Shown: one piece after another, positions 36,526-45,244 of the stretch
Layout of the letters: each line of letters starts with the position of its first letter
How positions within the stretch are numbered: position 1 is the stretch's first letter
Assembly: GCA_905221035.1 (NCBI GenBank)
Contig: CAJNBP010000006.1
Coordinates: 62,001 to 126,000 of the forward strand
From: a bacterium
GTDB taxonomy: Bacteria > Bacillota > Bacilli > Lactobacillales > Streptococcaceae
Length of the DNA stretch: 64,000 nucleotides
Direction: 5' to 3'
The notes under the pieces: model-generated
Database searches by the model: none
What the model was told of the DNA's origin: nothing
Seen by the model: only the letters and a program-made list of their open reading frames with translations
Translations under genes and position numbers: made by a program

Positions 36526-37776
36526 TTATTCTTCAAAATCAAAGCCATACAAGGTTGCAAAATAGTCCTCAGGGCGCTCTGCACGGCGGATTTGACGCGC
36601 TTTACCTTCTTCGGTATAGAGGATTTCCGCAGAACGAAGTTTGGCATTGTACTGATAGCCCATTGAAAAACCGTGTGCACCTGTATCATGAATTACCAGC
36701 AAATCACCGATTTCTGTATGAGGCAGTTCGCGATTCACTGCAAATTTATCATTGTTTTCACAGAGAGAACCGACCACGTCTACTACCTCAGATGCTCCTT
36801 CTGGACGAGTTATGTTGGTAATATGGTGGTAGGCTCCATACATGGCCGGACGCATAAGGTTGACTGCTGATGCATCCACACCTAGATAGGTACGGTAAGT
36901 TTTCTTCTTATGAGTGACTCTTGTGACCAAAGCTCCGTGAGGTGCCAACATAAAACGACCCAATTCGGTAAAAATCTTAACCTGACCAAGACCTGCTGGC
37001 GTAAGAACCTCTTCATAAACCTTACGAACTCCCTCACCAATCAAGACAATATCGTTTGGCTCCTGGTCCGGACGATAGTTGACACCAATACCGCCGGAAA
37101 GATTGATAAAATCTAGAGAAATGCCCAACTTTTCCTTGATTTCAACAGCCAATTCAAAGAGCTGACGCGCCAACTCTGGATAATAGAGATGGGTAACCGT
37201 ATTAGATGCTAGGAAGGAGTGAATCCCAAAAGTCTTGGCTCCTTTTTCCTTCAAAATCGCAAAGGCTTCAAAAAGCTGGTCCTTAGTCATCCCAAACTTA
37301 GCCTCACCAGGATTGTCCATAATGTCGGTCCCCAGTTCAAAAACACCGCCAGGATTGTAACGACAAGAGATAATTTCTGGAATGCCTGCTGCATGCTCCA
37401 GATGTTCAATATCTTCAAAGGCATCCAAGTTAATGGTTGCTCCCAATTCACGCGCATAGGCATATTCCTTGTCTGGCGTGTTGTTAGAAGAGAACATAAT
37501 CTCAGAACCAGGGAAATCCAGTTTATGGCTCATTAAAAGCTCTACATAACTAGAGCAGTCCACACCGCACCCTTCCTCTTGGAGGATTTTCAAGATAGCT
37601 GGTGTTGGAGTTGCCTTAACTGCAAAATATTCCTTAAAGCCTTTGTTCCAAGAAAAGGCTTGGTTGACAGCTCTTGCCTTCTCACGAATCCCCTTCTCAT
37701 CATACAAGTGAAAGGGAGTTGGGAACTCAGCAACAATCGCTTCTAAGTCTTCTCTATTGATAAATGGTGTTTTCAT
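36526..37776 (-). CDS. lysA: Diaminopimelate decarboxylase LysA
   Basis: A 416-residue fold-type III PLP decarboxylase. FAVKATPTPAILKILQEEGCGVDCSS has the PLP lysine (YFAVKA near residue 52). FINLSGGIGVNYRP is the glycine-rich phosphate-binding loop, and GSLCENNDKFAVNRELP holds the catalytic cysteine near the C-terminus. It decarboxylates meso-diaminopimelate to lysine, needed for lysine-type peptidoglycan. It stands alone between pflA and purR. Confidence 0.92.
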   Translation of the reverse strand: MKTPFINREDLEAIVAEFPTPFHLYDEKGIREKARAVNQAFSWNKGFKEYFAVKATPTPAILKILQEEGCGVDCSSYVELLMSHKLDFPGSEIMFSSNNTPDKEYAYARELGATINLDAFEDIEHLEHAAGIPEIISCRYNPGGVFELGTDIMDNPGEAKFGMTKDQLFEAFAILKEKGAKTFGIHSFLASNTVTHLYYPELARQLFELAVEIKEKLGISLDFINLSGGIGVNYRPDQEPNDIVLIGEGVRKVYEEVLTPAGLGQVKIFTELGRFMLAPHGALVTRVTHKKKTYRTYLGVDASAVNLMRPAMYGAYHHITNITRPEGASEVVDVVGSLCENNDKFAVNRELPHTEIGDLLVIHDTGAHGFSMGYQYNAKLRSAEILYTEEGKARQIRRAERPEDYFATLYGFDFEE

Positions 37777-37803
37777 AAGCTTCCTTCTATTCTATTTGCA
37801 AAG

Positions 37804-37831
37804 AAAGGCTGGGACAATCGTTCCAACCTTT
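37804..37831 (-). terminator. Terminator of purR
   Basis: Stem AAAGGTTGGAAC/GTCCCAGCCTTT with a 4-base loop, then CTTTGC on the minus strand. Confidence 0.7.
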
Positions 37832-37842
37832 AGTTCTATCTC

Positions 37843-38670
37843 TTATTTGTCTTCATCAAAGATATTGCCAACCTCAACATCGATGGCTTGGTTCTTGACA
37901 TCAATATTGGTTACCTTCAAGAGTGACTTATAATCGAACTGCTTTTCACGTTCTTCTTGGGCATTGTCCGCAAAGACCGCTACACCTGCCAATTCTGAAT
38001 CAAACTCACGCAAGAGGCTAATCATCCCGTTGACAGTTCCTCCGCCTTTCAAGAAGTCATCTACAATCAAGACACGGCTGCCTGCCTTAAGACTGCGTTT
38101 TGAAAGGAACATTTTCTCAATGCGGTCACCACTTGAACCGGATACATAATTGACACTGACAGTTGAACCTTCGGTAATTTTCAAGTCACGGCGCACAATA
38201 ACAAAAGGAACATTTAGGACATTGGCAACTGCATTTGCAAGTGGCACCCCCTTAGTCGCTACTGTCATAACCGCATCAATTTTTTGGTCCATAAAGCTCT
38301 TGGCAATAATGCGACCAATATTTTTCAAGATAGCTGGCGTGCTAAGCAAATCAGACAGATAGATGTAGCCACCTGGCAAGATACGGTCACTTTCTGACAA
38401 CTTGGCACGCAAATCCTCAACCATTTCCTTGGCATCGTGACTTGAGATTGATGGTGTGAAGATGACACCCCCACCAGCCCCAGTCACAGTCTGAATGTGA
38501 CCGATTTCGATTTCCTCAAAGGCACGTTTGATAATCACGATATCTTCTGAGATGGATGATTTAGCAGATTCATACTTTTCAGCAAAAGTATTGAGACTAG
38601 TTAGTTTATAAGGATTATTAATCAAATAGTTGGAAATGACAACCATCCGATCACTTCTTCTTAATTTCAT
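37843..38670 (-). CDS. purR: Pur operon regulator PurR
   Basis: A 275-residue PurR of the Gram-positive type. An N-terminal winged helix (MKLRRSDRMVVISNYLINNPYKL, residues 1-75) precedes a phosphoribosyltransferase-like domain with the PRPP-binding signature VLIVDDFLKGGGTVNGMI near residue 200. In streptococci and lactococci it activates purine genes in response to PRPP. A BOX element lies within its presumed 5' leader. Confidence 0.93.
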   Translation of the reverse strand: MKLRRSDRMVVISNYLINNPYKLTSLNTFAEKYESAKSSISEDIVIIKRAFEEIEIGHIQTVTGAGGGVIFTPSISSHDAKEMVEDLRAKLSESDRILPGGYIYLSDLLSTPAILKNIGRIIAKSFMDQKIDAVMTVATKGVPLANAVANVLNVPFVIVRRDLKITEGSTVSVNYVSGSSGDRIEKMFLSKRSLKAGSRVLIVDDFLKGGGTVNGMISLLREFDSELAGVAVFADNAQEEREKQFDYKSLLKVTNIDVKNQAIDVEVGNIFDEDK

Positions 38671-38689
38671 TTCTATTTCCCATTCTATT

Positions 38690-38850
38690 TTTCTTCAAAA
38701 AATCAAAAAGCAAACTAGAAAGCTGGTCGCTGGTAATTCAAAACACTGTTTTGAGATTGTCGATAGAACTGACAAAGTCCGTAATATACCTACATATATA
38801 CATACGACAAGGCGATACTACCCTAGTTTGAAGAGATTTTCGAAGAGTAT
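38690..38850 (-). repeat. BOX element (diverged), in the purR leader
   Basis: About 160 bp, same layout as the element at 35384-35533: ATCAAAAAGCAAACTAGAAA at the left, CAAAACACTGTTTTGAGATT in the middle, and TTTGAAGAGATTTTCGAAGA at the right. It is more diverged (boxA reads CGACAAGGCGATACTACC). It lies between a likely purR promoter and the purR start, so it would be transcribed. Confidence 0.85.
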
Positions 38851-38869
38851 TCATTTTTGTCTTTTACTT

Positions 38870-38878
38870 ATTATACCA
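38870..38878 (-). promoter_or_regulatory. Likely purR promoter
   Basis: Minus strand TGGTATAAT, an extended -10 box, about 200 bases upstream of the purR ATG with the BOX element in between. No other -10 was noticed closer to the gene. Confidence 0.5.
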
Positions 38879-38933
38879 TATTCACATAAAAAAACGAACA
38901 TTCTTATCCTAAAAAATGCTCATTTTTCTTAAA

Positions 38934-39878
38934 TTATAAATCTAAATCTGGTTTATAGAAGGAACGATTGTCCATAGCGAAGATTTTATTGGTCATCTCT
39001 CCTTTATCCACCAAAGCCAGAGCTGTTGACATCATCATCATGCTAGCATCCAGATTGTCAATCATATGAATAATCTCTGCCTCCATGATACGTGGACGGA
39101 CTGGACTTCCATATTCAAGTAAGCCGTGGTGACTGAGGATGACATGACGAAGCAAAACGACTTCTTCCTTGGTATCATCGATACCGAGTTCCATAACTGT
39201 CTTGGTAATTTCACTATCAATCAGAGCGATATGTCCAAGGAGATTGCCTCGCACTGTATACTCCGTCTGGTCTGGTCCCGTCAACTCGATAACTTTGGCC
39301 AAGTCATGTAGCATAATACCCGCATAAAGCAGGCTCTTATTGAGCTGAGGATAGATTTCGCTAATAGCATCTGCCAAACGCACCATGGTCGCCGTATGAT
39401 AGGCCAAACCCGTTTCAAAGGCATGATGGTTGGTCTTTGCTGCTGGATAAGAGTAGAATTCCTTATCATACTTGGCGTAGAGATTTCGGACAATTCGTTG
39501 CCAAACAGGATTCTCGATTTTGAAAATCATCTGCGACATGTAGTCACGAATTTCCTTGACATCAACTGGCGACTTGACCTTGAAATCAGCTGGATCATTG
39601 GGTTCACCGGGTTGAGGCAAGCGCAAGGTAATTTGATTGACCTGTGGAGTGTTGTTATAAACTTCTCGACGCCCTTTCATGTGAACAACCTTACCTGCGG
39701 TAAAGGCCTCAACGTTATGAGGTTGGGCATCCCAGAGTTTCCCCTCAATCTCGCCACTATCATCTTGGAAGGTAAAGGCTAGGTAATTTTTCCCAGCGCG
39801 AGTTTGTCTCAGGTCAGCTGATTTGATTAGGTAAAAGCCTTCAAACAGCTCATCTTTTTTCATGTGACTAATCTTCAT
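38934..39878 (-). CDS. yhaM: 3'-5' exoribonuclease YhaM (Cbf1)
   Basis: A 314-residue protein. An OB-fold nucleic-acid-binding domain (YLAFTFQDDSGEIEGKLWDAQPHN) is followed by an HD domain (TNHHAFETGLAYHTATMV, then GIMLHDLAKVIEL with the HD pair). YhaM trims short 3' ends of mRNAs. The start at 39878 (MKISHMKKDELF) gives the family length and overlaps the rmuC stop by 11 bases; the longer frame to 39941 has no support. Confidence 0.92.
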   Translation of the reverse strand: MKISHMKKDELFEGFYLIKSADLRQTRAGKNYLAFTFQDDSGEIEGKLWDAQPHNVEAFTAGKVVHMKGRREVYNNTPQVNQITLRLPQPGEPNDPADFKVKSPVDVKEIRDYMSQMIFKIENPVWQRIVRNLYAKYDKEFYSYPAAKTNHHAFETGLAYHTATMVRLADAISEIYPQLNKSLLYAGIMLHDLAKVIELTGPDQTEYTVRGNLLGHIALIDSEITKTVMELGIDDTKEEVVLLRHVILSHHGLLEYGSPVRPRIMEAEIIHMIDNLDASMMMMSTALALVDKGEMTNKIFAMDNRSFYKPDLDL

Positions 39879-41124
39879 ATTCTTCCTCATTTTCTTGGAA
39901 ATGGAGTAGATCAAGCGCAGGCTCACCTTCTGACAACTCAATGTGACGGAGCGTCCGCTCGATAGCTGTGGTGCGACGGTTTAATAATTCATCAATATTG
40001 CCAGAGGCATGTTGGAGATGTTTTTGTGCCTTAACCAAAATCCCACCAAACTTGCCAAACTCGGTCTTGACGCTAGCAAGGGTCTTACTGATATGGTCAG
40101 CACTCTTTTGGATATTGAGGGTTTTGAAGCCAACTGATAGGGAATTGAGGAGGGCTGATAGGGTACTTGGACCTGCGACAATAATCTGCTCCTCCCGTCT
40201 CAAATCATCAAAGAAGACAGGATTGCGGACGATTTCTGAGTAGAGACCTTCTGTTGGCACAAACAAGACTCCAAAATTAGTCGTTTGTGGTGGCGCCAAA
40301 TATTTACTCTTGATATCCTTAGCAAAGCGCTTGACGCTTGCTAGGAGTGACTTACGACAGCGTTCGATTTCATCCTTATCACCTGCTTCATAGGCTTCTT
40401 CTAAGCGATAATAATCTGCCAGTGGAAACTTAGAGTCAATTGGTAAGTAGACGTATTCCTGGTCGCCTTGTCCAGGTAACTTGATAGCGTACTCCACTCG
40501 TTCGCTAGAGTTTTCAACCGTTGCAAATTCTCGTTCGTACTGGGCTGGTGTCATGATGTCTTCAATGATTTGCCCCAGTTGCAATTCTCCCAGAATCCCT
40601 CGCGTCTTGGTCCCAGAGAGAACCTTATTGAGGGCTCCAACATCGCGAGCAACTGTCTGCATTTCTCCCAGACCTCGATTGACAGACTCTAGTTGTTTGG
40701 AAACTGTCTCAAAGGAAGCCTGCAAGCGTGTCTGTAGGGTCTTTTCCAACTTTTCCTCGACCGTTTGGCGCATTTGTTCCAAGCGTTGCTCATTTGATTC
40801 CTGCAAGGCTTGGAGACGTTGATCTGTTTTATCTCTAGTTTGCAAGAGGTTATCTGTCATTTCTTGACGGACTTGGGTCAGACCTTGGTGCAACTCCATT
40901 CGCACTTCTTGCAAACGGTCGCTGACAGCCACTTCCAAATCTTTTTGGTCCAGCTGGCTGGCTTGTCTGGCTTGTTCAAAGCGGTAATCCAACTGGTCTG
41001 ACAGATGATCTGCCTGATCCTCCAAGCTCTTCCTTAAATGTTTTTCCTGCTTATCCTGCCTTTGCCAAATCAGAAAGAGTCCAGCTAGGTTGGCAATTAA
41101 TAATAGAACAAGTAAACTTTCCAT
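39868..41124 (-). CDS. rmuC: RmuC-family DNA recombination protein
   Basis: A 418-residue protein. An N-terminal TM (MESLLVLLLIANLAGLFLIW) is followed by a long coiled coil (residues 25-165) and the RmuC nuclease-like domain (TKTRGILGELQLGQIIEDIMTP, VYLPIDSKFPLADYYRL, FVPTEGLYSEIV). The family limits inversions at short repeats; activity not shown here. The start at 41124 follows AGGAGGTAGG directly. It is in the rpe-thiN-rmuC-yhaM chain. Confidence 0.92.
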   Translation of the reverse strand: MESLLVLLLIANLAGLFLIWQRQDKQEKHLRKSLEDQADHLSDQLDYRFEQARQASQLDQKDLEVAVSDRLQEVRMELHQGLTQVRQEMTDNLLQTRDKTDQRLQALQESNEQRLEQMRQTVEEKLEKTLQTRLQASFETVSKQLESVNRGLGEMQTVARDVGALNKVLSGTKTRGILGELQLGQIIEDIMTPAQYEREFATVENSSERVEYAIKLPGQGDQEYVYLPIDSKFPLADYYRLEEAYEAGDKDEIERCRKSLLASVKRFAKDIKSKYLAPPQTTNFGVLFVPTEGLYSEIVRNPVFFDDLRREEQIIVAGPSTLSALLNSLSVGFKTLNIQKSADHISKTLASVKTEFGKFGGILVKAQKHLQHASGNIDELLNRRTTAIERTLRHIELSEGEPALDLLHFQENEEEYED

Positions 41125-41125
41125 C

Positions 41126-41788
41126 CTACCTCCTGTCCTTACTATGCAAGACAACCACATAGCCATCTGGGCAAGTCACCGAAACTTCCCTATCTATATA
41201 TTCGTTAGAAGCGTACACTTTTTTAAAGAAAAAATTTTCCTCTGTCAACTCATACTTGGCACCAAGAATGGTCAACTGGCTATCCCGAACTGGCATAAAG
41301 GCTAGGTAGTCATAGTCTGAACGCAGTTCAAGCTGACTAGTCCCTTCTGGACAATAGGCAATCAAATTTTGCCCATCCTCAATCGCTATCTGACGCATAA
41401 AGGGTGCCAACTTGGGATTGCTAGGCAAAAAGACATTGGCCAACATATGGTCAATACGACCACCAAGAGCCCCGAAAACAGTGACCTGAGCCTGAGGATT
41501 TTGCTCAAAGAGGGTTAAGAGAGCCAATTCCAGATCAGTATCATCTTTTTCCGGTTGGGCTTGGACAAAATGCTGAGCTCGTTTTTGAATCACCTGTCGC
41601 TCTTCTGCAGTTACAGAATCAAAATCTCCAACTGCTAGAGCGAGAGGCAGATTTTCTTCCAAGACCCAGAGCGAGCCTCGATCCACACCGACAAAGCAAT
41701 CAAAATCCGTCCGGTAATGACCTCGGTCTCCGCCTGCGAAAACGGCAACCTTAGTCCAGTTGTTTTCTGAGAGTTTGTACTCGCTCAT
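41126..41788 (-). CDS. thiN: Thiamine pyrophosphokinase ThiN
   Basis: A 220-residue TPK. The catalytic Asp-rich segments are VDRGSLWVLEENLPLALAVGDFDSV and KDDTDLELALLTLFEQNPQ. FGALGGRIDHMLANVFL is the conserved binding motif. It makes thiamine diphosphate from thiamine and ATP. The start at 41788 (MSEYKLSENN) has GGGAG seven bases upstream and overlaps rpe by 38 bases. Confidence 0.9.
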   Translation of the reverse strand: MSEYKLSENNWTKVAVFAGGDRGHYRTDFDCFVGVDRGSLWVLEENLPLALAVGDFDSVTAEERQVIQKRAQHFVQAQPEKDDTDLELALLTLFEQNPQAQVTVFGALGGRIDHMLANVFLPSNPKLAPFMRQIAIEDGQNLIAYCPEGTSQLELRSDYDYLAFMPVRDSQLTILGAKYELTEENFFFKKVYASNEYIDREVSVTCPDGYVVVLHSKDRR

Positions 41789-42407
41789 TGACATCTCCCT
41801 TAAAGACATAGGAACCTGCTACAAAAACGGTCGCACCAGCTTCTTTAGCCTGAGCAATGGTCTGATCATCAATCCCGCCATCGACTTCGATTTCAAAGTT
41901 CAAGCCTTTTTCCTCACGAAGGCCAACCAACTCACGAACCTTATCCATGGTTTCAGGTAGAAAAGCTTGCCCACCGAAGCCAGGGTTCACTGTCATGACT
42001 AAGACTTGGTCAACTAGGTGAATCACGTGCTTAATGGCTTCAACAGGCGTACCAGGATTGATAACGACCGAAGGTTTAACGCCGAGCGAACGAATCTTTT
42101 GGAGAGCACCATGAATATGAGGCGTTGCTTCTACATGGATGCTGATGATATCTGCCCCTGCACGCGCAAAGTCTTCTAAATGATGCTCTGGATTAGCTAC
42201 CATCAAGTGGCAGTCAAAGACCATCTTACTATGTGGTCGAAGAGCTTCGACCACACCGGCACCAAAACTAATTTGTGGTACAAAATGACCATCCATGATA
42301 TCGATATGGGCATACTCTGCCCCAGTTGCTTCTAGGCGTTTGATTTCACGTTCAAAGTTGGCATAATCTGCTGCCAGAATTGACGGAGCAATCTTGTATT
42401 GAGACAT
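41751..42407 (-). CDS. rpe: Ribulose-phosphate 3-epimerase
   Basis: A 218-residue TIM-barrel enzyme of the pentose phosphate pathway. APSILAADYANFEREIKRLE, YAHIDIMDGHFVPQISFGAGVVEAL (metal-binding His/Asp), VMTVNPGFGGQAFLPETMDKV and EVDGGIDDQTIAQAKEAGA are all present. The start at 42407 follows AAGGAGAAACCT; the upstream extension to 42515 reads back over rsgA and is not used. Confidence 0.95.
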   Translation of the reverse strand: MSQYKIAPSILAADYANFEREIKRLEATGAEYAHIDIMDGHFVPQISFGAGVVEALRPHSKMVFDCHLMVANPEHHLEDFARAGADIISIHVEATPHIHGALQKIRSLGVKPSVVINPGTPVEAIKHVIHLVDQVLVMTVNPGFGGQAFLPETMDKVRELVGLREEKGLNFEIEVDGGIDDQTIAQAKEAGATVFVAGSYVFKGDVNERVQTLRKQLD

Positions 42408-42417
42408 AGGTTTCTCC

Positions 42418-43296
42418 TTATTTTGGAATTTTTTTGCTGACTTTTTTATAGGTTTCTCTGCGATTTTCAATTTCGCTGAGGAATTGCAGGTAGTTGTCAA
42501 AACGGAAGGACGCAATGGTACCCTCTTCTACAGCTGGCTTGACCGCACAAGACGGCTCATGGGTATGGGTACAGCTACGGAACTTACAGTCGCGACTGAC
42601 AGAAGCAATCTCTGGAAAAGCCTGATTGAGGTCTTCAGCCGTTGATACTTCATAATCCAGTGATGAAAAGCCTGGTGTATCTGCGATTTTACCCCCATTG
42701 AGGTTGTAAAAACTAACAGCTCGAGTGGTATGACGGCCACGACCCAGACTATCTGAGATTTCTCCTGTTTCGAGATTGAGGTCCGGTGCGATTTTATTGA
42801 GAAGGGTTGATTTGCCAACACCTGTCTGGCCCATAAAGACCGTCACTTTTCCTGTTAACAAAGGCAAAAGTTCTTCTTTACTAGTCACAAAATCATAACC
42901 AATGTCACCATAGGTTTGTTGGTAAAAATCCAGTTCTCCTCTATCTTCCAACAAGTCCATTTTGGAAATATAAACAATAGGATGGATGCCCTTGTGCTCC
43001 AAAAGAACCAAGAAACGATCCAGCAAGTTGCTGTTAAAGTCCGGTTCCTTGACGGACATGATTACCACAGCTTGATCGATATTGACAATGGGCGGACGAA
43101 CCAGACTGTTTTTCCGTTCGTGAATTTTGAGGATATAACCTTCTGAATTTTCCTCGGCAGAGAAATCTACCCAATCCCCAACGTAAGGGGTATGGCCTTT
43201 TTTACGGAAATTCCCACGCGCGCGCGTCTGATAAACCTGGCCATCACTCTCTACATAGTAGAATCCTGCCAAGGCTTTAATGATTTGTCCCTGCAT
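42418..43296 (-). CDS. rsgA: Ribosome small subunit GTPase RsgA
   Basis: A 292-residue circularly permuted GTPase. An OB domain comes first ([19 protein letters not shown]). The motifs follow in the permuted order: G4 ISKMDL, G1 [14 protein letters not shown], then G3 [10 protein letters not shown]. The C-terminal zinc finger has [16 protein letters not shown]. It helps mature the 30S subunit. The start at 43296 has AAGGA upstream; one base separates it from ksgA. Confidence 0.95.
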   Translation of the reverse strand: MQGQIIKALAGFYYVESDGQVYQTRARGNFRKKGHTPYVGDWVDFSAEENSEGYILKIHERKNSLVRPPIVNIDQAVVIMSVKEPDFNSNLLDRFLVLLEHKGIHPIVYISKMDLLEDRGELDFYQQTYGDIGYDFVTSKEELLPLLTGKVTVFMGQTGVGKSTLLNKIAPDLNLETGEISDSLGRGRHTTRAVSFYNLNGGKIADTPGFSSLDYEVSTAEDLNQAFPEIASVSRDCKFRSCTHTHEPSCAVKPAVEEGTIASFRFDNYLQFLSEIENRRETYKKVSKKIPK

Positions 43297-43297
43297 C

Positions 43298-44170
43298 TTA
43301 GAGTCCTTGTCCTTTAAGCGCATCAGCTAGGCTGGCAAACTCTGCCAAGCTGAGAGCTTCACCACGCACAGATGGAGACAAGCCTGCCTGATCCAATGCC
43401 TTGGTCAATTTATCCTTGACTTCTTCAGTTTTGCCAAAGTAACCTGTCAAGTTGTTCCACAAGGTCTTACGGCGATGGGTGAAACTTGCCTTGGAAACCT
43501 TAAAGAAGAAGTTCTCGTCTTCCACTGCTACGGCTGGCTCTGGACGACGCACCATTTTCAAAATAGCTGAATCCACATTTGGCGCTGGCACAAAGACTGT
43601 ACGCGGCACGATAAAGGCAACCTTGGCAGTCATGTAATACTGAACCGCAATCGACAAGCTACCATAAGCCTTGGTATTCGGCTGGGCTGAAATTCTGTCC
43701 GCCACTTCTTTTTGCATCATAACGACAAACTCACTAAAAGGAATCCCACTCTCGATCAAGTGCATGAGAATAGGCGTCGTGATGTAATAAGGCAAGTTAG
43801 CTACTACCTTGATTGGCAGGTCAGGATTTTTAAAATTCTGGATATGTTGAGCCAAATCAACCTTGAGAATGTCCTCGTTAACTACAGTCACATTGTCAAA
43901 ATCACGCAGGGTATCTGCCAAAATTGGCACCAAACGGTGGTCGATCTCAAAGGCCATGACTTGAGCCGCACGCTCAGCCAGAAACTCTGTCAAGGCACCA
44001 ATCCCTGGCCCTATTTCGATAACATTAACCTGGTCATCAATTTCAGCTGTATCCACGATTTTTTGAAGGATATTGGTATCCGTCAAGAAATTTTGCCCGA
44101 AAGATTTTTTAAAGGTAAAACCGTGACGCTCCAGCACTGCCTTGGTCACGCTATAATCTGCAATTCTCAT
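43298..44170 (-). CDS. ksgA: 16S rRNA dimethyladenosine transferase KsgA/RsmA
   Basis: A 290-residue Rossmann methyltransferase that dimethylates A1518 and A1519 of 16S r[41 protein letters not shown] (SAM site) and [17 protein letters not shown] (NLPY catalytic motif) are present. It heads the ksgA-rsgA-rpe-thiN-rmuC-yhaM gene chain on the minus strand. Confidence 0.96.
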   Translation of the reverse strand: MRIADYSVTKAVLERHGFTFKKSFGQNFLTDTNILQKIVDTAEIDDQVNVIEIGPGIGALTEFLAERAAQVMAFEIDHRLVPILADTLRDFDNVTVVNEDILKVDLAQHIQNFKNPDLPIKVVANLPYYITTPILMHLIESGIPFSEFVVMMQKEVADRISAQPNTKAYGSLSIAVQYYMTAKVAFIVPRTVFVPAPNVDSAILKMVRRPEPAVAVEDENFFFKVSKASFTHRRKTLWNNLTGYFGKTEEVKDKLTKALDQAGLSPSVRGEALSLAEFASLADALKGQGL

Positions 44171-44244
44171 CTATTCTCTTTTCTATTATCTGTTACTACT
44201 ATTGTAACACATTCCCCTTGTATTTTGGGGGTGAAAATCATACC

Positions 44245-44277
44245 AAAAAACTATCTTTCCTCATGAAGAAAGATAGT
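44245..44277 (-). terminator. Terminator of the bacteriocin-type ABC operon
   Basis: Stem ACTATCTTTC/GGAAAGATAGT with a 7-base loop followed by TTTTTTGG on the minus strand. It ends the operon that starts at the 47.4-kb promoter. Confidence 0.85.
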
Positions 44278-44300
44278 CTTGGAAATCTTTAAAAGTGGGC

Positions 44301-44609
44301 TTAGCGCTTCTCTCGAAACATGCGTTCAAAAAAATCAGCTTCTTGATAACTTCGATTTTCGGGTAGGGTCAAATCCACATCCTCCTCCACATCATCCACT
44401 GTCAGTTCAACCGTCTGAGGTAAATTTTTCAAGCGATAATGCTTTTGCCTTTGCCCTTCAATACTAGCAAAATCAAGCAAATAGCCATTCACTCGGATTT
44501 GAACTAAAAGAAGATGATTGGTCATATTTTCCATGATGAGGATATCTTCTAAACCACCTCTGGCACTAGGATAATCAGATACCCTGCGAATACGGATTTT
44601 TTCACACAT
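44301..44609 (-). CDS. Hypothetical protein, third gene of the bacteriocin-type ABC operon
   Basis: A 102-residue soluble protein (MCEKIRIRRVSDYPSARGG...), with an acidic middle stretch (TVDDVEEDVDLTLPENRS) and no signal or TM. I do not recognise a family. The ATG overlaps the ATPase stop by eight bases, so translation is coupled and it probably works with the transporter. From memory S. pneumoniae has a similar gene in this place. Confidence 0.7.
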   Translation of the reverse strand: MCEKIRIRRVSDYPSARGGLEDILIMENMTNHLLLVQIRVNGYLLDFASIEGQRQKHYRLKNLPQTVELTVDDVEEDVDLTLPENRSYQEADFFERMFREKR

Positions 44610-45243
44610 GAGCAAGCTCCCTCATATCAATGATTTCATCTGCCTTATTCCAGATTAGGGGATTATGAGTCGCAATGATGATAATTCGATTTTCATCTTT
44701 CAAGCCCACCAAGAGATTCATAACCTCCTCTGAATTTTCAGGATCAAGAGCTGCTGTTGGTTCATCTGCCAAAATCAAGGGTGGATTTTTCAAAATAGTC
44801 TTAGCAAGGGCAACTCGTTGGGCCTCTCCCCCAGATAAAGTATAAATTTTTTGTTCTAGATCCAAATACCCTAAATTAACCTTTTCTAAAGCCTCCACTT
44901 GCCTTTCCAAACGTTCTACTTTTGAGATTTTCTGACCAACAAAGCCCAAATCCAAATTCTCTTTGATTGATTGGTTTTCTAAGAGGCCAAAATTTTGAAA
45001 GAGATAGCCCATCTGGTCTCGAAAATACTCACGAGTGGGTATGGTTTTTAAATCTTTCCCCTGATAGAGAACCCTTCCACCATCTATCTTTTCTAGCTTC
45101 CCTAAGATATTCAGCAGAGTCGTCTTTCCGCTCCCACTCTTCCCGATTAAGGCATAGACCTTGCCCTTCTCCAGCTTGAGATTCAAACCAGAGAAAATCG
45201 CTCGGTCATTAAATTTCTTTTCCAATCCTTGAATATCAATCAT
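44602..45243 (-). CDS. Bacteriocin-type ABC transporter ATPase (lactococcin 972 group)
   Basis: A 213-residue MacB-like ATPase. Walker A GKSGSGKTTLLNILGKLE near residue 34, Q-loop YLFQNFGLLENQS, signature TLSGGEAQRVALAKTIL, Walker B LILADEPTAALDPEN and the H-loop IIIATHNP are all visible. YLFQNFxLLENxS is typical of ATPases paired with large bacteriocin-associated membrane proteins. It lies two bases after the 676-residue permease gene. Confidence 0.87.
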   Translation of the reverse strand: MIDIQGLEKKFNDRAIFSGLNLKLEKGKVYALIGKSGSGKTTLLNILGKLEKIDGGRVLYQGKDLKTIPTREYFRDQMGYLFQNFGLLENQSIKENLDLGFVGQKISKVERLERQVEALEKVNLGYLDLEQKIYTLSGGEAQRVALAKTILKNPPLILADEPTAALDPENSEEVMNLLVGLKDENRIIIIATHNPLIWNKADEIIDMRELAHV

Positions 45244-45244
45244 C

